From assembly GCF_022952855.1 (NCBI RefSeq), contig NZ_JALJDX010000175.1, positions 1-41,177 of the forward strand: a stretch of DNA of 41,177 nt. Direction: 5' to 3'. The translations under genes were made by a program, and so were the position numbers. Shown one piece after another: positions 27,502 to 34,229 of the stretch (positions within the stretch are counted from its first letter, which is position 1; the number at the start of each line of letters is the position of its first letter). The notes below the pieces were generated by a model, which was given only the letters and a program-made list of their open reading frames with translations, did no database searches and was not told where the DNA came from. The stretch comes from Pseudomonas sp. RGM2987 (GTDB lineage: Bacteria; Pseudomonadota; Gammaproteobacteria; Pseudomonadales; Pseudomonadaceae).

Positions 27502-28839
27502 CTACGAGTCGGTACTCGGATTGCCGCTGCCGTTGAGATAGGTTTTGTAGAGCTGGATGATTTGCGGGCCGGAGTCGCTGGACGGCGTCGGGCCGGGGAC
27601 GTTGTCGCCCTCGCACTCCTTGACGAACTGGCCGAAGATCAGCGAATCCGAGCCCCCGCCATCTACCGGTTGCACGACGAAATAGCAGCCGAACCCCAAC
27701 ACCGGAATCAAAGTCGAGCCACCCTGCTTGCCGGTGCAGTTGCCCACTACGATTTTCAGCATCCGGCGTTCGAAGACCCCGTTGCTCTGGCAACCACTGG
27801 CGCCTCCCGCCACGCAGGCGGCGACCTGGGTCCGCCAGTCGTTGTAGTCCTTGATCGCTTCACCGCCGGCCGAAAGATCCCCATTACTCGACGTGACGGG
27901 CTTGCCTTTGTACTTTGCCTGGGCCAGTGCATCGTCGTAGGTCATCGCTGGCGTGCTCGACGAGGTCACCAGGTCAGGCGGGTAATCGGAGGAGTTGAGC
28001 GGACCGTTGTAGACCCCAAAGCGCGTATTCAAGCCCTGGGAGGTCGGCCCGGCCTTGTTGCCCGGCGCGGTCTGGACGTTATCGCCGACACTGCGGCAGA
28101 CCGAACCACCGCCCGCCAGGTCCTCACGGACCGCGCTGCCGCCAGAGCCGAAATCCAGCAACTGGAAATTGCCAGGACCGATGGGCGATGAATTACCCGC
28201 TGCGGTCTTCAGGACCTGCAAATCACCGAACTGAAAGCCCCAGAAGTTTCCGGCGCCTGGGTTGTATTGAGTGGGATCACCACAAACCATCAACGGCGAC
28301 AGGTCACAGGGGGAAGTGGGGCTCGGGCCGGCGGTGGCCATCGCTGCAACCTGCTTTGCCCCCAAACCGGCGCTGCCCACCGTCTGCACGAAGCTCCAGA
28401 AAAAACCGTTCAGTTGATAACTGGAAACGGTAACCCGCACGTATTTGGCATCGGTCGGGCCCGGGTAGGAGAACGGACCATAGACACTGCTGGATAACTC
28501 CACCGCGGCGAACGCGCCCGGGTTGCCGGCAATTGCTGTGGACAGTTCCATATTGCCCGTAGCCTGAGCATTCTTGGTCAGGGTATCCAGGGCCGCCGTG
28601 CGGGTCGTGCTGGCCATGTTGATGCCGCCGCTGACTTGGCTCAGGGTCTTGGCACCGCTCAGGGCCGCCGCGTCCACGGCGTTCTGCACGCGGGTCTTGT
28701 TCAGCAGCATGTGCCCGCCGTCCAGGGCCAGCGCCGCCATCATGGCAATCGCCACCAACGCGATGACCATCAACACACTCACCGCCCCTCCCTGGCGCTG
28801 AGGCACCCCGAAGGGCTGCCGAATACTGGGATTCATCAT
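27502..28839 (-). CDS. tadG: TadG-like pilus assembly protein
   Basis: A 445-aa protein with an N-terminal Tad domain. QGGAVSVLMVIALVAIAMM (about 16-35) is a membrane helix after a glycine pair, then DGGHMLLNKTRVQNAVDAAALSGAKTL as in the Tad/Flp family. The long extracytoplasmic part is Gly/Ser-rich and has about ten cysteines (CDLSPLMVC, CR, CVAGGASGC, NC, GC, EC), so disulfides are likely. TadG-type proteins are envelope-anchored parts of the machine, with roles that are not fully known. ATG at 28839 or 28836 follows GAGGACG. It lies 73 bp after rcpC, the largest gap in the tadV-tadC stretch. Confidence 0.87.
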   Translation of the reverse strand: MMNPSIRQPFGVPQRQGGAVSVLMVIALVAIAMMAALALDGGHMLLNKTRVQNAVDAAALSGAKTLSQVSGGINMASTTRTAALDTLTKNAQATGNMELSTAIAGNPGAFAAVELSSSVYGPFSYPGPTDAKYVRVTVSSYQLNGFFWSFVQTVGSAGLGAKQVAAMATAGPSPTSPCDLSPLMVCGDPTQYNPGAGNFWGFQFGDLQVLKTAAGNSSPIGPGNFQLLDFGSGGSAVREDLAGGGSVCRSVGDNVQTAPGNKAGPTSQGLNTRFGVYNGPLNSSDYPPDLVTSSSTPAMTYDDALAQAKYKGKPVTSSNGDLSAGGEAIKDYNDWRTQVAACVAGGASGCQSNGVFERRMLKIVVGNCTGKQGGSTLIPVLGFGCYFVVQPVDGGGSDSLIFGQFVKECEGDNVPGPTPSSDSGPQIIQLYKTYLNGSGNPSTDS

Positions 28840-28878
28840 CACGTCCTCGTTGACTGACGTTGAGGATCGACTGCGTCA

Positions 28879-28905
28879 TCGCCTGGGAGGCGAGGGATTT
28901 TTTTT
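28879..28905. other. Hairpin and T-run in the rcpC-tadG gap
   Basis: TCGCCT-GGG-AGGCGA (28879-28893) is a perfect 6-bp stem, followed on the plus strand by eight T (28898-28905). The tad operon is read on the minus strand, where the T-run becomes an A-run before the stem, so it is not a terminator for that operon. It could be an intercistronic RNA structure. Confidence 0.35.
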
Positions 28906-28912
28906 GCGCCCG

Positions 28913-29731
28913 TTAGCGCAGGTTGATCACGCTGCGTTCGATGCCGCGGATCACCGTGACCGAACCACCGTCCTGCGCCTTGGCGACGCGTTGCACCACA
29001 GGTCTTGGCACGGGAGCAGCAGCCATCGTGATCACCGGTGCGGGCGCTGCCGGCGTGGCTATCACGGCTTTCTTCTCCAGATTCAAGGGATTGCGCAGCG
29101 CCAGTTGCAGCTTGCCTTCGGTCTGCGCGGTGACCAGCGCTTCCGCTTCGCTGGCTGACATCTCCAGGGTCACGGCCCGCACCACCACCGGCTGGGTCTT
29201 GTCGGTGCCGGCGGTCTGGTCGACGGCCAGCACCCGCAGGTTCTCGAGGATGGTCCGCGACACGGCATTGTTACTGCCGGCGGCAGTGGTCTTGGTCGCC
29301 AGCACATCGACCCGGTTACCCGGCAGCAGGAACCCGCCGACCCCCACCACGTCGTCCACCCGCACCGATATGGCACGCTTGTCGGGCGCGATCAGCGAGG
29401 CCAGGGTGCTGCCCCCCAGGTGCTCGCTCAATCGCGCACTGCGCACGATGTCACCGCGCAGGATGTCGAACGTGGCGATCTTGCCCACCGCCTGTTCAGT
29501 GGAGTCGAAAGCGTCGTCCGGAATCGTGTCCATCGGCATGCGCAGGGTCGCGACCTGCTGGGCCTCGACCATCTGCCCGAAGGGGATTTCCACCGTCGCC
29601 ACCACCACGCTTCGAAGGTGATCGTCGGGGGTCGCGTTCAGTCGCGCGCTCAGCCAGGAGTCAGCCATCCATGCGGCACCAAGGCCCATTACCAAGGAAA
29701 CGCCAATCAGCGAAAGCGTACGAGAGCTCAT
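28913..29731 (-). CDS. rcpC: Flp pilus assembly protein RcpC (CpaB family)
   Basis: A 272-aa protein with one N-terminal membrane segment (residues 5-25), then an SAF domain (about 40-110) containing VVVATVEIPFGQMVEAQQV. An RcpC-type domain follows to about 215. Residues about 220-250 are Ala/Pro-rich. It is thought to link the inner-membrane machine to the secretin RcpA, possibly through peptidoglycan. The ATG at 29731 has GGAGA upstream. The partner secretin is encoded about 9 kb away on the other strand. Confidence 0.93.
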   Translation of the reverse strand: MSSRTLSLIGVSLVMGLGAAWMADSWLSARLNATPDDHLRSVVVATVEIPFGQMVEAQQVATLRMPMDTIPDDAFDSTEQAVGKIATFDILRGDIVRSARLSEHLGGSTLASLIAPDKRAISVRVDDVVGVGGFLLPGNRVDVLATKTTAAGSNNAVSRTILENLRVLAVDQTAGTDKTQPVVVRAVTLEMSASEAEALVTAQTEGKLQLALRNPLNLEKKAVIATPAAPAPVITMAAAPVPRPVVQRVAKAQDGGSVTVIRGIERSVINLR

Positions 29732-29746
29732 GTCGGTATCTCCGAA

Positions 29747-31075
29747 TCAAAGAAAGTCGAGCTGAACGAAGTAGTTGTGCCAGGCCCATTCCAGCTCTTG
29801 CGGCAACAGCGGCCCGGAGCCGCCCAGGTAACGCTGGCGATCGAGCGCCATGTTCAACAGGTCACGGGGATGGCAAGGCACCAGCGGCATGCCTTCGCCG
29901 GCATACAAACGCTGCAATACGTAGCGCAACAGCAGCGGATCAAACGCAATGCCCAGGCGTTCGCACTCCTGGCGCCAGATGCGTTCGTACTCTTCGGGCT
30001 TGAGGTAGCCGAACTGCACCTTGTAGCCGATGCGCCGCAGGAACGCCTCGTCGGCCAGTTCCAGGGGATTGAGGTTGGTGGAAAACACCAGGATCAGGTC
30101 GAACGGCAGTTCGCAGTGCCGGCCGCCGCCCAGGTTGATGAAATCGCGTTTCTCTTCCATAGGCACGATCCAGCGGTTGAGCAGCTCGGCCGGTGCCATG
30201 CGCTGGCGCCCCATGTCGTCGATGATGAACAGGCCGTTGCTGGCCTTGAGCTGCAACGCGGCCTGGTACTGCCGGGTGAAAGGGTCGTAGCGCACGTCCA
30301 GTTGTTCCATGTTCAACTCACCGCCGGTGATGACGATGGGACGCTTGCAGCACAGCAGTCGGCGGTCGATGCCTTCATTGAGCATCAGGTTGTTGGTCTG
30401 GCTGTTATCGTCCAGGCGCTGGTGCACCTGGGGGTCGTAGATTTCGATCACCGACTCGTTGATGACAATGGCGTGAGGCACCCAGATCGCCTCGGCAAAC
30501 AGCCGGATCAGCCGGCTGCTGACGTAGGTCTTGCCGGTGCCCGCCGGGCCGTAAATCATGATCGCCCGGCCGGAATTCAGCGCTACGCCCAACTGGTCGA
30601 GCATGCCCTGGGTCAGTACCACGCCGGCCAGGGCACGGTTCATGTCGGTGGCGGTGACGCGGCCATGGTGAATGGTCTGGATCTTGATCAGCGAACGATA
30701 GGTGCTCACCGGGAACGGCGCGGCGCCGATGTAGCCGCTGCGAGCCAGGGCGTCACGGGCGAAACTGCGACCGCGTTCGGTCAGGCCGTAGCGCAGCGCC
30801 TGCACACTCGCCTGGCCGATCTGGCCGAGCACTTCGACGCGTCCGTCCTTGCGCAGGAACGCCAGGACTTCCTCCAGCACCGCGCCGGTCAGCGCCAGGC
30901 GATCCACCAGCCGGGGCATGTCCAGCACACCGGCGTCGTGCAGGTGCTTGCACACCAGTTCGCCGAGAAAACTGTCGGTCAGGCCGGTGTCGCGGATGGT
31001 GCACGGCTGCGGCGCCAGGCGTTGGACGGCATCCCGTTCGCTGGGATAGGCATCGCTATCGTTGATGACGTGCAT
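29747..31075 (-). CDS. AAA+ ATPase of the Tad locus, function unknown
   Basis: A 442-aa cytosolic AAA+ protein. Residues about 30-115 look like a winged-helix or related helical domain. The AAA+ core has Walker A GPAGTGKT (176-183), Walker B GLFIIDDMGR (281-290), sensor 1 FSTNLNP (331-337) and a possible arginine finger in LRRI (346-349). All residues needed for ATP hydrolysis are present. It is not part of the classic flp-rcp-tad set and is distinct from TadA and TadZ. It sits in the operon with a 2-bp gap from tadV and 15 bp from rcpC. A remodelling or regulatory role in pilus assembly is inference. Confidence 0.88.
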   Translation of the reverse strand: MHVINDSDAYPSERDAVQRLAPQPCTIRDTGLTDSFLGELVCKHLHDAGVLDMPRLVDRLALTGAVLEEVLAFLRKDGRVEVLGQIGQASVQALRYGLTERGRSFARDALARSGYIGAAPFPVSTYRSLIKIQTIHHGRVTATDMNRALAGVVLTQGMLDQLGVALNSGRAIMIYGPAGTGKTYVSSRLIRLFAEAIWVPHAIVINESVIEIYDPQVHQRLDDNSQTNNLMLNEGIDRRLLCCKRPIVITGGELNMEQLDVRYDPFTRQYQAALQLKASNGLFIIDDMGRQRMAPAELLNRWIVPMEEKRDFINLGGGRHCELPFDLILVFSTNLNPLELADEAFLRRIGYKVQFGYLKPEEYERIWRQECERLGIAFDPLLLRYVLQRLYAGEGMPLVPCHPRDLLNMALDRQRYLGGSGPLLPQELEWAWHNYFVQLDFL

Positions 31076-31077
31076 GA

Positions 31078-31608
31078 CTAGCCTCCCAAGCCGCCGGCAA
31101 CCAGCTGCCAGTAGACGCTGTTCAACGTGCCGATCAGGATCGCAATCGAATAAGGAAAAGGTTTACCGGCCACTTCATCCGAAGTGGGCGCCAGATAGGC
31201 CTGGGCCCGCACGATCAGCCAGTAACGCCCGAGGGTTTGCAGCAGTTGTCCACGGGCCAGGACAATCAGGAAACCGCACACGCCGCCGGCGATCAGGCTG
31301 AACAGGGCCGCCCACAGCGCGTAGTGAAACGGGAGGAAACTGCCGACCATGGTCATCAACTTGACGTCACCGGCTGCCATGCCGCCTACCGCGTACATGG
31401 GCAGGAACAGCGCGAAGCAGATCAGCATGCCCGACAGGCTGTCGCCCAGTCCGCTGATGCCGCCGATATAAACCTGGCTAGCCAGGCCCATGGCAAGCCC
31501 CAGCAGGACCAGTATGTTGGGAATGCGGTGGCGAAGCAGATCGCTCACCACCGCTACGCCAAGCAGTCCCAGCAGTAGTAACGTCGACAACAGCAGTTCC
31601 ATGGACAT
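31078..31608 (-). CDS. tadV: Flp prepilin peptidase TadV (CpaA/A24 family)
   Basis: A 176-aa membrane aspartyl peptidase with about six membrane segments. The two catalytic aspartates are D23 (VVSDLLRHRIPN) and D81 (AAGDVKLM, the GxGD-like motif). It should cut Flp and the TadE/F/G-type leaders after glycine. It lacks the N-terminal methylase domain of PilD, as expected for this family. ATG at 31608 has GGGAG eight bases upstream. The longer frame to 31671 has no signal. Confidence 0.93.
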   Translation of the reverse strand: MSMELLLSTLLLLGLLGVAVVSDLLRHRIPNILVLLGLAMGLASQVYIGGISGLGDSLSGMLICFALFLPMYAVGGMAAGDVKLMTMVGSFLPFHYALWAALFSLIAGGVCGFLIVLARGQLLQTLGRYWLIVRAQAYLAPTSDEVAGKPFPYSIAILIGTLNSVYWQLVAGGLGG

Positions 31609-31663
31609 GACGCGTCTCCCTAGTGTGATGATCGTTAGCAGGCGACACTGCAACCGAGCGAAA

Positions 31664-32002
31664 CCTATCAAGAAGTTATCCGGATCTTTATTATCAAAAC
31701 CGGCGCCTCAACAGGCTTCAACGCACTTCTGAGCAACAATGACTGTCAGCACGCAGCGCCTTTGACGGCGGCACAAAGTGCAGTGATCCGGTCATTCACA
31801 GCACCGCCCAACAGAACGAACATGGCGGCAACCGCTACGGTGATCAGGCCACCGGCTACGGCATATTCCACAATGGTCAGGCCATCTTCTTTGGCGAACT
31901 TACTGATCGAAGTTCTAATTATTTGAAGCGTCATGTCAGCTACCTCACTTCAATCGCAAACATCGTGAGAAATAACAACGTAAAACCCATTAAGAAGTTA
32001 TC
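31664..32002. repeat. Tandem flp duplication with shared flanks
   Basis: The two flp genes and pieces of their downstream flanks are copies of each other. CCTATCAAGAAGTTATC (31664-31680) matches CCCATTAAGAAGTTATC (31986-32002) at 15 of 17. CGCACTTCTG and a CTGTCAGCA motif precede both gene ends (near 31723-31755 and 32049-32080). The repeat period is about 320 bp. Coordinates give the matched downstream tags, not exact copy boundaries. Confidence 0.7.
31746..31934 (-). CDS. flp: Flp pilin, copy 1
   Basis: A 62-aa prepilin. Leader MTLQIIRTSISKFAKEDG is cut after G18, leaving a 44-residue mature pilin that starts LTIVEYAVAGGLITV, with the Flp glutamate-tyrosine pair at +5 and +6. A single hydrophobic helix follows. 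The tail ITALCAAVKGAAC has two cysteines. ATG at 31934 has GAGGTAG upstream. It is 40/44 identical in mature sequence to copy 2. It lies 137 bp upstream of tadV. Confidence 0.95.
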   Translation of the reverse strand: MTLQIIRTSISKFAKEDGLTIVEYAVAGGLITVAVAAMFVLLGGAVNDRITALCAAVKGAAC

Positions 32003-32044
32003 GAGCTTTCAAGGACTGACGAGAACCAATACGTCAATGGGTTT
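31983..32044 (-). promoter_or_regulatory. Intercistronic stem-loop after flp copy 2
   Basis: AAACCCATT (31983-31991) pairs with AATGGGTTT (32036-32044), a 9-bp perfect stem with a 44-base loop. On the minus strand it ends in TTTTA. It could be a leaky terminator or an RNA-stability element that keeps pilin mRNA above that of the assembly genes. The GC content of the stem is low for a full terminator. Confidence 0.45.
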
Positions 32045-32069
32045 CACCGCACTTCTGCCGAAACTGCTG

Positions 32070-32261
32070 TCAGCAAGCCGCACCTTTCACCGCTGCACAC
32101 AGTGCGGTTATCTTGGTGTTCACAGCACTGCCCAGCAGGATGAACATCGCGGCGACCGCAACCGTAATCAACCCACCGGCCACGGCGTATTCCACTATGG
32201 TCAGACCGTCTTCATCTTTGGCGAACTTCAGTACCGAAGCCTTGATTGTTTGAAGAGTCAT
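32070..32261 (-). CDS. flp: Flp pilin, copy 2 (promoter-proximal)
   Basis: A 63-aa prepilin with leader MTLQTIKASVLKFAKDEDG cut after G19. The mature 44 residues begin LTIVEYAVAGGLITV and end ITALCAAVKGAAC. It differs from copy 1 by four substitutions (V22I, G26S, D30T, R31K in mature numbering). ATG at 32261 has a purine-rich GAGG upstream; an upstream in-frame start at 32270 is less likely. It is the first gene of the long minus-strand operon and is likely the major pilin. Confidence 0.95.
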   Translation of the reverse strand: MTLQTIKASVLKFAKDEDGLTIVEYAVAGGLITVAVAAMFILLGSAVNTKITALCAAVKGAAC

Positions 32262-32540
32262 TTCGCACACCTCATCGGGGTTGTTTTCTCAAGGGGCAGA
32301 ACATTGCGAACTGCCTGATGCAACCCTAGTCAGGAGGCGGTCATTGCCGTTAGGAGGATTTTGCACATCCCTAGGATTATTTTGCGTGATTGCCAGCCAT
32401 GGGTTGCCCGCACCCATACGCCCTTTGCGGGGACATCGCGCTAACGGCGGTTTTTCTTATAAAAATTTATTCAGCGAACTGATAGCACATTGGCAATACT
32501 GCTAGCTAAAGGGCAGAAAGAACCGCTGGGTAGTCGTCCT
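32262..32540. other. Divergent control region between flp and the AraC-type gene
   Basis: 279 bp. It contains the 21-bp-period repeats, GAGG upstream of flp copy 2, and a TATAAA in an AT-rich run (32452-32470) that could be a -10 element for the plus-strand regulator. A short in-frame extension of the regulator from TTG 32490 exists but lacks similarity. No sigma-54 site with correct spacing was found. Confidence 0.55.
32351..32385. promoter_or_regulatory. 14-bp direct repeats with 21-bp period: candidate AraC-type operator
   Basis: TAGGAGGATTTTGC (32351-32364) and TAGGATTATTTTGC (32372-32385) match at 12 of 14 positions with a start-to-start distance of exactly 21 bp, two helical turns. AraC-family proteins typically bind two direct half-sites with this period. 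A partial third copy, AGGAGG, lies about 20 bp to the left (32332-32337). The pair is about 90-125 bp upstream of flp copy 2 and divergent from the AraC-type gene at 32541. Confidence 0.6.
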
Positions 32541-33410
32541 ATGACACCAAATCAGACTGGAAAGCCAAGGCTGTTGTGGTTCGACCTGACTCATGATCAG
32601 TCCACGAAGGAACTCGCTTCCCAGTTCGAGGACACTTGCGACTGTTCCCTGGCCAAGAACGCCATGCTGCCCGATGGACAGCAGGTCGACATGATCTGCA
32701 TCCATTTCGATCGCCCGGACACCCCGGGCCTGCGCCGGCTACTGGAAATCAAACGCACCGTCCCGGCCACCCCGATCACCATGTTTACGGTGCAGCACTC
32801 CGAAGAACTGGCGGTCTGGGCCATGCGCTCCAGCGTCTGGGAATACATGGTGCTCCCGCTCTCGCCCCCTGAGCGCAAGCGCTACCTGACGGCCGTGGTG
32901 CAACTGTGCGAGCTGCGCCGCAACGCCAGGGGCCAGGGCAAGACCTCGCAGATCGACCACTCCCCGACGCTGCCGGACAGTATCCGTCTCACTTCCGGAC
33001 ACCAGAAGCACCAGGCCCTCAACCACATCATGCTGTACATCGATCAGCATTTTCGCGACAGCATCGATCAGCGGGACCTGGCCAAGCGCTGCGGCATGAC
33101 GACGTTTCGCTTCAGCCGCCTGTTCAAGGAAGCCAATGGGCTGGGCTTCACCGACTACGTGTTGAACAAACGCATGAGCTTTGCCAAGGAACTGCTCGAC
33201 AACAGCCAGATGCCCATTACCAGCATCGGCTACGAGGCCGGCTTCAAGGACCCGTCCTACTTCGCCCGCGCCTTCAAGCAGTACGCCGGCTGCACCCCCA
33301 GCGAACACCGTTCGGCACAACAGATGCGCACGGCGACGCCCGCGCAAGCGATACCGGATGAGGCGAGCATGGAAGCGATTGAGAACCTGGTGCACAGCCT
33401 TGAGGGTTGA
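32541..33410 (+). CDS. AraC-family regulator with degenerate receiver-like domain
   Basis: A 289-aa protein. Residues 10-125 look like a response-regulator receiver fold: a possible acceptor D57 lies in MICIHFDRPDTPG, but the conserved lysine before the last proline is replaced by leucine (MVLPLSP, L105) and the N-terminal acidic pair is incomplete. Ordinary phosphotransfer is therefore doubtful. The C-terminal AraC domain (about 160-257) has both helix-turn-helix units, with DLAKRCGMTTFRFSRLFKE and ITSIGYEAGFKDPSYFARAF. ATG at 32541 is preceded by a weak GGGTAG. It is divergent from the flp operon and likely its regulator. Confidence 0.88.
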   Translation: MTPNQTGKPRLLWFDLTHDQSTKELASQFEDTCDCSLAKNAMLPDGQQVDMICIHFDRPDTPGLRRLLEIKRTVPATPITMFTVQHSEELAVWAMRSSVWEYMVLPLSPPERKRYLTAVVQLCELRRNARGQGKTSQIDHSPTLPDSIRLTSGHQKHQALNHIMLYIDQHFRDSIDQRDLAKRCGMTTFRFSRLFKEANGLGFTDYVLNKRMSFAKELLDNSQMPITSIGYEAGFKDPSYFARAFKQYAGCTPSEHRSAQQMRTATPAQAIPDEASMEAIENLVHSLEG

Positions 33411-33428
33411 AGCGGCTTTTCACGCGCA

Positions 33429-33462
33429 TAAAAAAACGCCGCTCAATGAGCGGCGTTTTTTT
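33429..33462. terminator. Bidirectional Rho-independent terminator
   Basis: ACGCCGCT-CAATG-AGCGGCGT (33436-33456) is a perfect 8-bp stem with A-run on the left and T-run on the right. It can end the AraC-type gene (plus) and the tRNA transcript (minus). Confidence 0.93.
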
Positions 33463-33467
33463 GAATT

Positions 33468-33543
<76 letters not shown>

Positions 33544-33546
33544 AAA

Positions 33547-33622
33547 TGGCGTCCCCTAGGGGACTCGAACCCCTGTTACCGCCGTGAAAGGGCGGTGTCC
33601 TAGGCCACTAGACGAAGGGGAC
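33547..33622 (-). tRNA. tRNA-Glu(TTC), copy 1
   Basis: 76 nt with encoded CCA. The acceptor stem is GTCCCCT/AGGGGAC and the anticodon loop CTTTCAC has TTC. The T-arm is GGGTTCGAACCCC. It is identical to the copy at 33806. Only three bases separate it from the following tRNA-Gly. Confidence 0.97.
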
Positions 33623-33727
33623 ACGCTGCCCGGAACACATGGTGTGTGTTCCAGTGCCCAGATCCGTATCCGAAGATGGCGGTTCTGGTTTCACTCAGCC
33701 CTGCCCGAAGGCAACGCTGTTTAAAAC
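33623..33727 (-). other. Spacer between the two tRNA pairs
   Basis: 105 bp with the inverted repeat GGAACACA/TGTGTTCC (33631-33651), probably a processing stem in the joint precursor. No promoter of its own is apparent. Confidence 0.5.
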
Positions 33728-33803
<76 letters not shown>

Positions 33804-33805
33804 AT

Positions 33806-33881
33806 TGGCGTCCCCTAGGGGACTCGAACCCCTGTTACCGCCGTGAAAGGGCGGTGTCCTAGGCCACTAGACGAAGGGGAC
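33806..33881 (-). tRNA. tRNA-Glu(TTC), copy 2
   Basis: 76 nt, identical to copy 1, with anticodon TTC and encoded CCA. It is the first tRNA after the promoter on the minus strand. Confidence 0.97.
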
Positions 33882-34229
33882 ACACGTACAACATTCACTC
33901 CCTACCGCGTTTCGCTGAGTGCTTTACGCTGTAAGTGGCGCGCATTCTATGGATGGATTGGAGGGTCGTCAACCCCCAGATATAAATTTATTTAAATCAA
34001 TGACTTCGCCCGGTTTGCAGGCGATTCACAGATTTTCCTCGCCCGGTCTCTGGCGCCTATATTCTGTCGCCCGCCAAGACGTTATAGTCGCCCCTAGAAA
34101 TAGTGGCAATGTGCATCCATCTGGCGCTACAGCCCATAAACAGCGCGACGCCCGTCTAATCGGCCTATGCTCCTAATAGCCTAGCCACTACACTCATGAC
34201 ATGCGTACCCCAATAAAGAGGTCTTACCG
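33882..34229. other. Divergent intergenic region upstream of the tRNAs and the membrane-protein gene
   Basis: 348 bp. The left part is the tRNA promoter. The right part contains TATAGT (34083-34088), a fair -10 for the plus-strand gene, but no matching -35. AAAGAGGT at 34215-34222 is the ribosome binding site. No RNA gene is recognised in the middle. Confidence 0.5.
33938..34001 (-). promoter_or_regulatory. Stable-RNA sigma-70 promoter for the tRNA array
   Basis: On the minus strand, TTGACG (complement of 33967-33972) and TAGAAT (complement of 33944-33949) are separated by exactly 17 bp. A GC-rich discriminator GCGCGCC follows the -10, as in promoters under stringent control. An AT-only stretch (about 33981-34001) upstream fits an UP element. 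Confidence 0.85.

Noticed and set aside
28879..28905. Hairpin plus T8 as a terminator in the tad operon
   Set aside because: The T-run is on the plus strand while the operon runs on the minus strand, so the polarity is wrong.
29420..31081. Long plus-strand open frame (553 codons) opposite rcpC and the AAA+ gene
   Set aside because: Antisense to genes with clear domain motifs, with low-complexity composition and no recognisable domain.
32262..32340. Sigma-54 promoter upstream of flp
   Set aside because: A GG-N10-GC spacing occurs, but the flanking bases do not match the TGGCAC/TTGCA consensus.
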